From the NCBI GenBank assembly GCA_020081605.1, contig JAHREC010000018.1, positions 5,704,001-5,768,000 on the forward strand: DNA of 64,000 bases. The letters run 5' to 3'. Within the stretch, counting starts at the first letter, position 1; each line of letters begins with the position of its first letter. Source of the stretch: Albifimbria verrucaria (lineage: Eukaryota > Ascomycota > Sordariomycetes > Hypocreales > Stachybotryaceae). Positions 47,819-59,330 of this stretch are shown here, piece after piece. The notes beneath the pieces were generated by a model that was not told the origin of the DNA, ran no database searches, and was given only the letters and a program-made list of their open reading frames with translations. A program made the translations under genes and the position numbers.

Positions 47819-49244
47819 TCAATCCTCATCCTCCCAACCTCCCTCGGCGCCGTCAACTTCAATCGTCGTGCCAAGGGCCTCTTTGCCCTGGCGGATCATG
47901 TCCTGAAGGCGCTTGTTGAAGGCGGCCATGCGGAAATCGGCGTCGCGCTCCTCCATTCTACGGCGCGCGGCGAGCTGCTTGGCTTCGGGGTCGAGGCGGG
48001 GCTGGCGTCGACATCGTGACGTTTTTCCGAGACTTCAACGAAAGTCGAGCCTCGACTTGACGCCGCGGAGGCAGCGCTCTGGGTTCGACGGTGAGACAAA
48101 GACCCTTGACTGGAGTTGGGTAGAACAGATGCACGACGACGAGGATTTGAGGAAGGTGTAGTAGGGGATGACATATGAGAGGGACTTGCGGTTAGTCTAG
48201 GGATCTTGCTAGGTGAGGGGATCGTGGAGAAGCGTAAGAGGCAGATGACGCGGGACGAGGGGTTCAAGAGAAGTTGAATTGGCGTGTGATAGACGGCTGG
48301 CGGGACGGCGGGCGGTTGGGTTCGAGGAGGAAGACGACCGGCGGGTGTGCTCTTGCGACGGCCTGTAGTCACCGAAGGGGCTTGGTTGCGGTTTCGGGGC
48401 GAAGACTGCTGCAGAGGCGGCCGACGGGGTGCTTTTTCCGTCTTTGATGGCTCGCTGACAATGACCCAGTTCCTGCCCAGGTCATCGGAGTGGTCCGTCT
48501 GGCGTCGCTTCGCTGCCGGTTTAGTGGGCGTTGATGATCTGCTGTCGTTGTCATACGCCTCCTCGCCTGCATAGCCAGTAGCGAATGCATCGCCATGGGG
48601 AAACTGGCCAGGTAGAGCATTGTACTGCTCGTTGCTCTGTTGAGCGGTCAGTAGGCATTCGACAGTTGGGGCGGGACCGGCGTTGATATCAAAGCCTTTC
48701 CTCCACCAGCGTAGAAACCCTTGAAGGCGCTCGTTCGGCAGAAGTCCCAGACACGACCGACGACTCCTCCCAGCGTGGCGAAGGCAACGGAGCTCCAGGT
48801 TTGGGTAGGGCGGGGCTGCGGCGGGAGGTTGAAGAGTGGCGTCGGCCCGGGTTGGTCGATATCCATGTTGTCGCCGCGGGGCGCTCAGAACCCAAGGCCC
48901 GTCGGTAGTCCGAGTCGGAGTAGACGCTCTCGCCAAGAATGCCATGCTCGGAAGGGGCACCACTCGGGGTGTCGAGCTGGCCGCCGAGAACGTAGGACCT
49001 GAGCGACGGCGCAGCGGCGGTGGGCGTTCCTAGATAAGAGTCGGCGTAACCGTTGGAGTCGGTGGCATCGGAGGCATGCCTCCGGGAGATATCCTCATGA
49101 TTGCGCTTGCGCTTGGGGAGCGACTCGAGGGCGGGAATATAGTCGGAGGAGGGACTCGGCATCGACACGGGGTCGAAACAAGCCCGGGTGAACGCCCTCG
49201 ACATGAAAGGCACCAGGCACGTGAAAGGGCGCGGAGAATGTCAT
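47819..49244 (-). CDS. Unrecognised low-complexity protein
   Basis: I do not recognise this family. The model starts at ATG 49244 (MTFSAPFHVPGAFHVEG) and ends at TGA 47819-47821 after RQGKEALGTTIEVDGAEGG and an acidic tip. Visible parts in order: a basic KRKRNHED motif, a Ser/Pro-rich region, and a short hydrophobic/aromatic conserved-looking block (WSSVAFATLGGVVGRVWDFC followed by FKGFYAGGG), then DLGRNWVIVSEPS, a long Ser/Pro/Arg-rich stretch, and a charged C-terminal helix (AARRRMEERDADFRMAAFNKRLQDM). The helix and the aromatic block are the parts most likely to be conserved. At least three single-base losses (near 49180, 48850 and 48000) break the frame. The composition suggests a nuclear or cytoskeletal adaptor, but this is not supported by a domain. 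Confidence 0.6.
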
Positions 49245-51187
49245 GATGGCGGGCAAAAGGTCAGAGGAAGGGAGGGGCGTCGGAACAGAGGCAGGGCTGC
49301 CCCGACCTCGCGCTGGATCTGATGGTTTGGTTCGCCTTGGAATGCGAATGCGGTGCTGCACGGATCAGTTGTGTTGGCGGCGATGGGGATGTTTGTGAGG
49401 ACCCATGCAGGTCTGGTTGACGGGGCATCGCATGGTTTAGTTTTAGTCTCGAGCCTGCTGATCCACCCTCCCACCCGCCCCCATACGTCACGTGCTCACG
49501 TGACCTTGCCTCAGCCAAAGGTCGACCGTGCGTCACATGCAAGCCAGCCAACCCATCCATTCACAAGGCATCCACTGCCTGCAGCCAGACATGATGCGTC
49601 AGAGACAAGGACTTGTAAACATACAGGCTGTGTTTGAACGTAAGCCTGACATCACTAGAAAAAAATTCATAATTATATTCTCTATTATTCTTGTGTATTT
49701 TATTCAATTTTTTACATGAAGTTTCACTAGCTAAACCTGCACTTCTCATTTATTTGTACTCCGCCTCACCTTACGGCACTTCCCTGGATAGTCCATGAAC
49801 TCTTGTGACACGGACCTGTAGCCTAATGACACTAGCTCAGCACCAATTACCCTGGCATGCTCTAGCGCGCGAGATCCGATCCTGTTTCTCTCATGCTGTG
49901 AGTAAAGAGTCAAAATGGCATGACTTCCCAGGTCTGTACAGAGGTGTGCGACGGGTTGTCGTCCATGAGCTGCCAGCACAGCACTCAGTATCGCCACCAT
50001 ATTCCTGTTGGGTATTTGTAAATGCACAGTAAAAATTATGTACTTATTAAATCGTGTCATGTTTCCCTGGATGAGCACGAGCACTAGTAATTTGCTATGA
50101 CCGAGCGAGCGATGGCAAAGCGTGGTCCGTCCACGAAATGGCACGTTGCTGATTGCCGTTAACACAATCTAGCACATTGACTATTCACCGGCTATTCAAT
50201 GGATAATCGGACGAAACACACAGCCCAGTGATTTCTGGCCATGGCTGACTGTTTATCCTTCCAGCTAGTCAACATATAAACCGTGCGCATATGGTCAGCA
50301 CCTATCGATACCATAATACCATATTAAATCCTAACATCATGGTATTTCTTTGAGTTCTTCGAGTCCAAGCTCGCCAATAAAACAAGATTATTCAAGTGCC
50401 GTAGTCTTGACGTAGGGCTGAACGGCTCACCTGCGATCAACGCGGTCAGCACGCAGCCACACCGAGTCCATGCCCCAGAATCGTCAGCACCACCAGCCGC
50501 ACTGGCTCTTTCAGCTTGCCATCAACTGATGAATTATTCTCGATCAATACTTAATCGTAGAAGCTAGGCTAGTTGAGTATTTATCAAGCTTACCTTACTC
50601 AGCAGGATTTCTGTTCCTGCATACTTCAAGCACAACTACCAGCTCGTGGCACAACAAACCTAGGGTATATTCGCATCCTTATGGCATACCCCGGCCTCTA
50701 TAACCATGGAATATGGTACAGCATATTTTGAAGTCAAATGGCGACTGGTCATGATGACAACCTACACCTAAGTATCTGTGCTTTTCAGCTCAGTCCCTGG
50801 CATGTTCCAAATAGGAGATGCCATGTAGCATCAGCAACTTCGAACACAGCACACAGGGACAAATTGCATGTAGTTGGCATCATGATACAACACCTTATCG
50901 CCAGAGGGTGACTTTCAACTCCAAGACCAAGCGGCTTACACACAGGCCTTATGCAAGGATTGATGCCTTTATTGGCTTTCGGCAAACCCATCTTTCAAGC
51001 TCGTCAATACACTGCATACAGTTGCATTTCCCTGTACTTGCTTCATAGTCGTACTATATAAACTAGAAACTACCATCTTCATTTCTCTCAATTATTCATC
51101 GCGGTCATCAACAATCACTACTACTTCTTCAACCCTTACATCGTCCAAACTTGCAGCCACTATATTTCAATCTTCCCACAACCAACC
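49245..51187. other. 1.9 kb intergenic region
   Basis: No supported gene. It has an AT-rich patch at 49655-49760. At the right end a TATATAAA box (51055-51062) and a CT/CA-rich leader precede the small secreted protein gene. Confidence 0.45.
51055..51062 (+). promoter_or_regulatory. TATA box of small secreted protein gene
   Basis: TATATAAA lies 126 bases before the start codon and is followed by a pyrimidine-rich leader, a typical strong, inducible fungal promoter layout. Confidence 0.55.
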
Positions 51188-51744
51188 ATGCAGCCTCAAA
51201 TTTTGCTCTCTTCCCTTATGGCTTTGGCCGCTGGCGTGTCTGCTGGTCCCATCGCAGCCCGTGGTGGTCAGTCTACTTTCTTGTGTTGCCCTCTATAAAC
51301 CAACTAACATCCCACGGTAGGCCCTGATGCGACCTGTTTTGCAACGCAGACAACAGGGGCATTTTTCGCAATTCAGCCCAAGAACTACCTATATGGTATC
51401 TACTGCGGACAAAAGTACGAAGGTGCGACCGTGAAGACGTTCCGCGCATTCAACCTGCTTGCCTGTGCCATGTAAGTAGTGATTTTCTCCTTCCGTTGTG
51501 AAAATAGCAAAGATTCAATATAGCTCTGAAAAACTAAACTGTTATTAGTGAGTGTGATAAAGTTAGCAATGCTGGCGGATTCATCTGTCATGCTGCCAAC
51601 TTCAAGCCCGGAACTTCTTCAGGAGACAACTGCGAGCTCCACTATAAGAGCGTAAATGACGATATCACAGATATCATCGGGTATCCGAACCCTGATTGGG
51701 AGGCTGTCCAAGTTACGAAGACCAAAGTTCCTAACGTTGTCTAA
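51188..51744 (+). CDS. Small secreted six-cysteine protein
   Basis: A complete three-exon gene with no frame break. Introns are about 51267-51326 (GTCAGT..GGTAG) and 51472-51549 (GTAAGT..TTAG). The start MQPQILLSSLMALAAGVSAG is a textbook signal peptide. The mature chain of about 110 residues has six cysteines: ATCFATQ, GIYCGQKYEG, LLACAIECDK, GGFICHAAN and GDNCELHYK, an even number fit for three disulfides. The C-terminus is VTKTKVPNVV. The size, cysteine content, TATA-driven promoter and lack of a known domain make it a candidate effector or surface protein. No catalytic motif is visible and I know no named homologue. Confidence 0.85.
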
Positions 51745-52032
51745 ATTGGCTCCATCGGCCTCTAAGCAATGACTACCTAGTCTGGAAATGGCCTTCTGAT
51801 ACTAAAGGCCTAATATTCAAGTATCAATCCATTACATTCATCCAATCATCTACTCCGAAGTAGTTGATATTATATTTGCTTCCATCTGCATAGGAATCGA
51901 GTTTGAAAATACAAATTACCATACCAAACTCGTTATATAGTGGAACAAGAAAAGTATCATACATTTTGAGGTACTCAAAAGAATTTCCCTTAATCGTTGT
52001 GAATCAGAATTTTCTTCTTGTATTCAAAGGCT

Positions 52033-53863
52033 TTATAATGTGACATCCAACAATTCCAGCATGGTTTCTGGCCACCAGTCCTTGTGCGTTCCTCTATAAG
52101 CTCCAAATCCTTCCCAGTTATTCAAGCAAGATAGAGCTCTTCGCAGTTCCCAGGCTCCGATCCCATCAAGCCACCATACACCATCCAATAGCACAATAAG
52201 TACAAGCCAGTGAGCATAAATATCCATTGCAAGAGCCGCCATTGGGGGTCTTAGAGGTTTAGGACTACTCGAGCCATCCTTCATCCATTCACTGCTCTCA
52301 ACTTGGAACGAAAACCTCTCCATGAAACCCGAGACCAGTGTCCAAAACTCCACCGGTACCCGATTCACAAACGATATGACTGCTCTTCGCAAGTTTTTAG
52401 GTGTACCGGAGGAAGTCGTAGGAACACAGAAATCTCGTAACCAGGGCTCGACTCTCTGAAGGCGGCTTCGCTGGGGAATCTCCACACAGTGGAAGGATTC
52501 AATACTGCTTGCAGGACTGCTAGCATCAACCTGAAATATACTGTCCAATACGTTCTTGAGAACGTCAAGGGATGTCATGCAAGCCTGGTAGTCCGAGTCA
52601 TTATTGATCAAGGACATTTCTGGCAAGCTCCCATGACTCGAAAGCGTATCCATATATCCCGCCCCTCCTATCTTGAGTGCCTTTGAACGAAGCTCAGCGA
52701 CTGCTGAACTACCTGTTGAAGCTACAACGGGGAACAGATGTTGGCCCGTCATAGATGACATGTCATTCTTGGGTGACGGTGTCCTGCTGCCACTTATGTA
52801 GTCATCAATCGGCTCCGCTCGCAATGTCTCCATATTCACAGGCTCATCCATTGTGATGTCACTGCTGTCATCTTCTGTATCTCGAAGTGCGGTGTAAGCC
52901 ATGAATATTCCCCTAATGTGGCCTATCCATTGACCAGACACGGGCATATATTGGATAGGTAGCATCAAGTGCACACCGGTGGCGTTATCCAGTCGGATGC
53001 GAACGGAATGGGCCGCCATTGAATATATCGCCATTATAGTCGCATGCGCAATGACGGCATTGTAATGTGTTGTGGTGGCGATGTCGAGTTGTATCAACTG
53101 CATGGATTTTTCGTGATGGTTGTCTGCGAGATCTAGGAGTTGTTTGACCTGCATCAGCTGCTGGTAAGATACTGTTGGACCAGAGTCCAATGCATCTTGG
53201 CATTCACACACAGCTGCCATTGCTATTATGGAATACGCTAAAGGGCGGCTTTGGGTAGCGAGTTTGGGTATGCCAATGCGTTGAGCATAACTTTCTCGAG
53301 CGTCGGCGGGAAGAGTGTATCTCGTATGTGACATGTAGTGATTGAATAGTTCCAAATCTCGTTGCGTAAGGTCGGGATCTAATTGATGTAATGTATGTGC
53401 ATATCTGTTTGTCCCGGAGTGGGATTGACCCGAGCCATGGAATTGAGGAAGGTTGAGAGGCGGTACCCATGATCGTGGGGGCTTGTAGTAACTTCCGTGT
53501 CCGTCGGAGATTCTCGACTAGAGCTTTGACTATGGCTCTGGGCAGGACTTCGCGTAGGCGACTCGGATTTCTTCTCGAACGAAGTCTCGATGTAGCGGTA
53601 GCGTTCTGTTCCGTACGCGCATGGCAACATACGCTCGGCACATCTCGTGCATTGTGGTTTGACTTCATCGCACTAAAACAACGTGTCAGATAGGTGCAAT
53701 AGTTGAAGTTAAGAAGACAAGAGGGGATGTATAAAAGGGCAAAACGTCAAACCTTTTTCCTTTGCTGTTTACATTGCTCGCAGCCATTCCTTGACTTGGT
53801 GTGTGGCCTCCGAGGCCGGAACTCTGGCTCGGAGTATTGATTGGAAGGTCTGGCACTAGTCAT
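52033..53863 (-). CDS. Zn2Cys6 transcription factor, DUF3468 type
   Basis: The zinc cluster is C-EQ-C-KQQRKK-C-DEVKPQ-C-TR-C-AERMLP-C, formed after removal of the intron at about 53673-53753 that falls just before the third cysteine. The start is set at ATG 53863 (MTSARPSNQYSEPE); an in-frame ATG at 53983 upstream is possible. A Ser-rich linker follows, then the fungal TF_2/DUF3468 domain starting DLELFNHYMSHTRYTLP, with LAYSIIAMAAVCECQDAL and YNAVIAHATIMAIYSMAAHS, and near the end MDIYAHWLVLIVLLDGVWWLDGIGAWEL. One frame break near 53355 (HYIN to LELFNHY) fits a lost base. Zn2Cys6/TF_2 proteins regulate sterol, metabolite or nutrient genes; the target is unknown. It sits 290 bases downstream of the small secreted protein, convergent with it. 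Confidence 0.88.
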
Positions 53864-55869
53864 TGGGGTTGCGTGTCGTCGGTATAAGAAGAAGAATGTC
53901 AAAACGTCGACCTCGCTTAACTTGGGAATGGTGAAATAGAACTTCCAAGTGGTGCTTTTGGGATTAGATCTAGTGATGTCCAAGTCTTTAAATTACTGGT
54001 GAAGTCCTAGGCCTCCTCCACATTGCCTCGGATCAATTAAAGTCGGTTGAATAGTCTGCCCACCTTTGGCAACCTATGAGGCGACTGCGCCGCACTGCTC
54101 TCGGAGCTGATTACTTCTCTCCGTCTCCAGCTTACAAGAATTTGGAATGACACAGGGCTAGGAATGTGGGACATGTATGCACGTCCCGAAGGCTTGGTTG
54201 ATGGACGCGTGTGTATTATACAGCCCTGTGTCTTGAATAGGCAGCATATCACGCCGTTGTGTTGGAGGTTGAGTATCTGGTTCAAAAAGTGGCACTTATT
54301 GAAGGGTGCTCGAGGACCACACCTAAAATACCTAGAGAATTATAGTCATAGTCGCTAAACCCGCATCTATGCTTATTATCTAACTACATGTGACTAAAAT
54401 TTCTGCAATGAGCCAAAGAAAATGGAACGATTACTACATCGTGAGTCACTCATGTCGATGATTGTAGAAATAACGTTATAGATGACATCCGTACGCTGCA
54501 GGAGATTCTTCGGCAAGTCTCACGTGCAGGTCTGGAGCGTCCGCCATATTACGTGTCATCATGGCTAAAGTCTCACTGGCTGCGCTCCACCAAGAAAGCA
54601 AGTGTTTTACGCGTTATGTTTTGCTGTAAACATTCCAAATAATTTCCACGGCAGTTGACACGAATATTGCTGAGCCCTGATGGTGGCAGTGCAACGGTTT
54701 ACCGTCTGCCACACCGTCAGCACTGACCCACAAGCCGGAGGAGGGACGGTGATAGATGGATCCTAGGCATCTATCGGGTTGCTTGCAATCTGAGATCCTT
54801 GATAGGAAATTCTGATTTGTTCAGCTACGAAAATAAAGTGGTTGCCTTGCCGTAATCGGGCGACAAACCCCAAGCCCATCATCACAGATGTGGGTAGGAT
54901 TGCTAAGATACCAAGCACGGGACAATAATTTTAACTTGGGCGAAATTTGCATGCGAAAACATTAATCTCCTCCATGGCTCTACCAGACGATCAACAGGAG
55001 AGTTAAATGATGGAGGCTGTGCAAAGGACGCGCAATTTCAGCAGGACAAGGGGTTTGGCGATACAGGGTAAGGGTACTCTGTAGTACATAGTATGGGATG
55101 GATCCGAGCCCGAGGAACGAGGGAGCTCGCAAGGGAGGAAGAGAAGACGTTGTTGAACGGAATCGACGGAGTTTCAAAACCCTCACGAGACAGACTGAAT
55201 CAATGCACACTCTTGACTGCATGCTTACCTCACGTTATCCCGGCAGCGCCTAACCTTGCATCTGCAGGTGTACTGGATAAAGACGGTAGGATAAGCCCGG
55301 CCGCCAAGCCGGCAGCTCTCCACAATGCCGGGAGCGCGTGGTAGGATCTGCAGAATGACGCGGGAGTGCCATTGGGGTCGGAACAATTGCACCGCCCGAC
55401 AACGGCTGTCCCGGTTTCTGCGGTTGTTGAAAGGGCCAAGGGCCCCCTTGACGAGGCTTGAATTGAAGAATCCCATCTGAGACGTCATGTGACACGGGGC
55501 TCTGGCCGAGCGATGATAGCCGAGGTCTTCCCTTACAGTCCAGCGCTGTAGCCACCGTAGGCCAGCAATTCCCAGGCCTGGCTGGACCGCTGGACCCACG
55601 TTCCTGCATTCAGGTACGTGATGGTGATTTTGGTTCACGACTTCATTACGTCACACGCGTCATTGATGTCATGGAAACTCAATCGCTGCAAATGGTCTTC
55701 AACGGCACGCATGCCATTTAAAAGGACCCTTCTGCCTGTTTCAACAAGCTTCATCATTGAAAAGCATACAATCCAATCTTGTTAGAGATACCTCCTAATT
55801 TTTCTTCCCCCTCTCAATTGCCCCTCACCAATTCCCTACCACCCGAGCTTACACTTACACGCAATCATC
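53864..55869. other. 2.0 kb intergenic region
   Basis: Both flanking genes start here in opposite directions. No supported gene is found; the minus-strand frames at 55225-55638 overlap in several phases and have no family. The last 100 bases form a CT/CA-rich leader for the mitochondrial protein gene. Confidence 0.4.
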
Positions 55870-57111
55870 ATGATGTCCTCAACCTCCGCAGTCCGCTCAG
55901 CCCTGCCCAGGGCCGCCCGCACCACCGCCCGCACCACCGTCAGATCCCCTGCCTCCGCCAGGCTCGCTTCCAGTCAACCTCCTCCACAGCCTCCAACGCC
56001 GCCAAGAATGGCTCCTCCCACATCGCTGCTGGCGTGGCCGGTGGTGTCGCTGCCAGTGCCGTCCTCTACGGTGCTTACCTCTTGACTCCGTCCGGTCGCA
56101 TGTCGCGCACCATCAACAAGGGCGCTTACGAGGCCTCGCAAAAGTACCAGCAGGCCGTCAAGAAGCTGCAGCAGTCCACCCCGAGCCCGACCAGGCCATC
56201 AACTACATCAAGGAGTTTTGCTACTCCTACGTCAGCTGGGTCCCTGGTGGTCGCCAGTACGTCGACGCTGTCTTCAACGACATTGAGACCCTGAGGCAGA
56301 ACCACCGCGACGAGGTCAACCAGATCGTCAACGATGGCTACAAGCAGTTCCAGGACCTCTCCAAGAAGGGTCTCAGCCTGGAGACTGCTTCCCAGGCCTA
56401 CGAGGTCCTTGCTGACCTGTCCAAGAAGCTGGGCAGCCTGGCTGGCGACGCCCTAGGCGACATTCTCGACAACCACCCCCAGGCCAAGGAGAAGTTTGGC
56501 GGCAGCATTGATCAACTGAAGAAGATGGGCGAGGAGTACGGCCCCGAGGCCAAGAAGCAGGTCGACGAGACCTGGAAGCAGGTCAAGGAGATCATGGCTG
56601 GTGGTCTCACCGCCGCCAACTTGGACAAGGCTCGCAAGATTGTGCAGGACAACGTCGAGAAGGTCAAGAAGTTTGGCGATGAGGCGTGGAACAAGGGCCT
56701 GGAGCAGGCCAAGCCCTACCTTGACAAGAACCCCAAGGTTCGCGAGCTGATTGAGAACAACGCCGACGCCCTCAAGCAGGGCAACGCCAAGGAGCTCTTT
56801 GACAAGGCTCGCAGCGCTGTCGACTCGAGCAACCTGGGCGACCTGGAGGAGTACGTCAACTCTGCCGTGGAGAAGGCCAAGTCCAAGGGCTCGCAGGTGG
56901 CCGGCGGCAGCCTGGAGCAGTACTTTGACATGATCCCCAGCGGCAGCGACATCCTGTCCAGGTGCAGCAGCTGCGCGAGGTGGCTGAGGAGCACAAGGGT
57001 GATGCTGAGAAGCTGCTGAAGGAGACCATGGACGAGATCAAGCAGGTCCTGGAGAAGAAGTACGAGAAGGCCCAGGAGATCAAGGAGAAGGCCAAGAAGG
57101 AGTCCAAGTAA
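55870..57111 (+). CDS. Mitochondrial LEA-like helical protein
   Basis: The N-terminus is rich in Arg, Ser and Ala without acids (SALPRAARTTARTTVRSP), a mitochondrial presequence ending near RQARFQST. A short hydrophobic segment follows (HIAAGVAGGVAASAVLYGAYLL), likely an inner-membrane anchor. The rest is a long, charged, amphipathic-helix protein with repeating K/E/A patterns (KKMGEEYGPEAKKQVDETWK, DKARKIVQDNVEKVKKFGDEAW, EQAKPYLDKNPKVRELIEN) ending in KYEKAQEIKEKAKKESK at TAA 57109-57111. This resembles LEA/apolipoprotein-like proteins that are conserved in fungi but not well characterised. Frame breaks in CCCC at 55946-55949, near 56183 (CCCCG) and near 56955 fit lost bases. Stress protection or membrane shaping is only inferred. 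Strong C-ending codon bias suggests high expression. Confidence 0.75.
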
Positions 57112-57703
57112 AGGGTTTAATGAGTTTCCTACCAATCTGTACCATAGTCACTACGGAGGACACAGGATGGGCATCGGCGTCTGGGACCACAATGAATCAA
57201 TGAATTTTTTTGTTATTTCACACTGATGAAGAATATCTGCCTCCCTTGTATCATGATGATGAAGCATGAATAGTACATACCCATGGACTGTGGTGGCTCC
57301 TCTTTGCAGATCACCCGCTGTATCGCCTTCACATGCTCAAGCTAGGGCCACAGCTAAAGCAGAGGCACGGCCAATTAAGACAAGCGCATATCAGCAAATG
57401 TGCAAGCGTTTGTCAGTACTTGCGCAGGCACCAATCTAGAGAGGTGATTCAGGTACCTCCCACTTCTGGGAGAGGGTTGGTGGGGGCTCCTTGGTCATGG
57501 CGGGGCAACAAACCGTTGCGCCGGCCAAGTCCATGTTGTTTGCCTCTTTATTCATCTACCATCTGCCTATGCGCCCTTAGGTTTGCACGGCTTGTGATTG
57601 TTGCACTCCGGTCGCCACGATTTACGATTTCTCTTCAATCAGCTCTTTTTCTATACCGATCTTTCACCTGCTCTGCTACACCTACCCCGCCAAAGCAGAT
57701 ACT
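57112..57703. other. Intergenic region
   Basis: 3' region of the mitochondrial protein gene and promoter of the HD-domain gene; nothing else seen. Confidence 0.4.
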
Positions 57704-58565
57704 ATGGGCTCGCAAGGAACAGAGCCAAACGGCGAGTGGCAAAGGACGGAGTCGACAGCTTCAAACCCAAAGATGAGACGCTGTCTAGTGAGTAGCACTG
57801 CTGAGAGACGTGCGAATATGATCTGACTTCAAGAAAGACCTCGGATTCACGCCCATGGTAAAGGTCCCTGACAACTGGACCGTCGACAAGGTCCTCGCCG
57901 AACTCCTGGCCCCGCGCCCGCGACAGGCTCCAGCTCGCCACTGCCCTTCTTCCACCTGCTCGAGCGACTCAAGACGACCAAGCGCGAAGGATGGAGACGC
58001 TTCGGAATAGAAAGGTGGGTTCTGATATGGAGTATGTGAGGATACGCTGCTGATCAGCTGACAGGGGCGAATCGATTGCTGACCACATGTACCGCATGTC
58101 CATGATTTCCATGTTCGCCCCTCCCACACTTGCGCCGCGCCTCGATTTGAACAGATGCATGAAGATGTGCCTGGTTCACGATATGGCTGAGCTTTTGGTT
58201 GGCGATATTACCCCGTCGATGGTGTGCCGAAGCCCGAGAAGAGCCGCCGCGAGACCGAGTCCATGGATTACCTGACAACCCGATTGCTGGGTAATGTGGC
58301 CGGTGGTCTTACAGGAGCCGAGATTCGTGCCATTTGGCAAGAATATGAGGACTCAAAGACCCTGGAGAGTCAGTTCGTGCACGACGTCGATAAGCTGGAG
58401 TTGCTGTTGCAGATGGTCGAGTACGAACGTCGCAGCGGCGGCAAGGTCGATCTTGGGGAGTTTGCGTACGTTGCCACCAAGGTCACTCTGCCCGAGATGA
58501 AGGCCTGGGCGGACGAGTTGGTGGCTGAGCAGAAAGAGTTCTGGAAATCACGTACGGCGGAATAG
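57704..58565 (+). CDS. HD-domain 5'-nucleotidase, HDDC2/YfbR type
   Basis: The HD fold is marked by its metal ligands: [11 protein letters not shown] (first His), [15 protein letters not shown] (His-Asp pair) and [13 protein letters not shown] (last Asp). Upstream is [16 protein letters not shown], the usual first helix. Related enzymes (human HDDC2, yeast Ygk1/Ybr242w, bacterial YfbR) hydrolyse deoxyribonucleoside 5'-monophosphates. Introns are 57788-57833 and 58015-58064. Single lost Cs at CCCC 57910-57913 and CCCC 58211-58214 break the frame; adding them gives [17 protein letters not shown] and [15 protein letters not shown]. About 245 residues, normal length. The N-terminal 30 residues are poorly conserved and their frame is uncertain. 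Confidence 0.9.
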
Positions 58566-59030
58566 GTGCATATCAACAAAACCAGGACAGCTCTGAGAGA
58601 GCCAGCCTAGGAATGTTAGACCTGAGCATATGGAATGAGGACATGAATGATGGAGGGTCATAGAATGGGTAGATGGTCTCCGGGCTATGGCTCGTGGAGC
58701 TTTAGACAGGGCAAACAGTGGTTTGCTGGTCCGCATTGTCTTTGGATAGCTGGAGTTATGGTTTTACAGATACGGTCAGTAGCACCAGGCGTTTGGGTAA
58801 CCAAGCATGGTCTAGAAGCGCAATACAATAATCATCGTCGTCAATGTGCCAACGCGGATATGCCCATGTAAAGCAGAGCGAGGGACAGGTCACCGCTCAG
58901 ATGCCAATCGGTAAGCCTCTACCAACTGCCGTGCTGCACATTGACTATGGGCCCATCAAAACTGCACATAACAGGGCATCTCCGGTTCAGGCATGCTAAC
59001 TAGCAAAAAATCGCAACGATTGACAAAAAA
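58566..59030. other. Intergenic region between HD gene and 5S
   Basis: No gene seen. The right end holds the A-run at 59025-59031 that serves as T-rich terminator of the minus-strand 5S gene. Confidence 0.4.
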
Positions 59031-59149
59031 ACATACAACAGCCGGTATTCGCTGGTCGTCACCGACCCAACTACTAATCTGCCGATTACATGCTTAATTA
59101 AGGGAGAGCGGACGGGATCCCATGCTTTCATGCATCTATGGTCGTATGT
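59031..59149 (-). rRNA. 5S rRNA gene, copy 3
   Basis: 119 bases on the minus strand, identical to copy 2 (36439-36557) in every position that I compared, including the variant helix II. It is followed on its own strand by a T7 run, a strong polymerase III terminator. Flanks do not resemble those of copies 1 and 2, so it is a dispersed gene and not part of a tandem array. Confidence 0.93.
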
Positions 59150-59330
59150 GCAGTTCTGGTCACTAAGTTTTGTATATGTTCTATGTCTGTCGTCCTGTTT
59201 CATTATCAATTTCTTGTCAGGTCTGTTCAGCATCTCGCGCAAGGAACGTCAAATATTATTACGGCTAGGAAACTAAAGCATAACTAACTATCAACTCAAT
59301 GTAAAATAGAAATAACGTAAGGATCGTAAC

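Noticed and set aside
55225..55638. Minus-strand frames of 69-137 codons
   Set aside because: Three overlapping phases are open at once, with no recognisable family.
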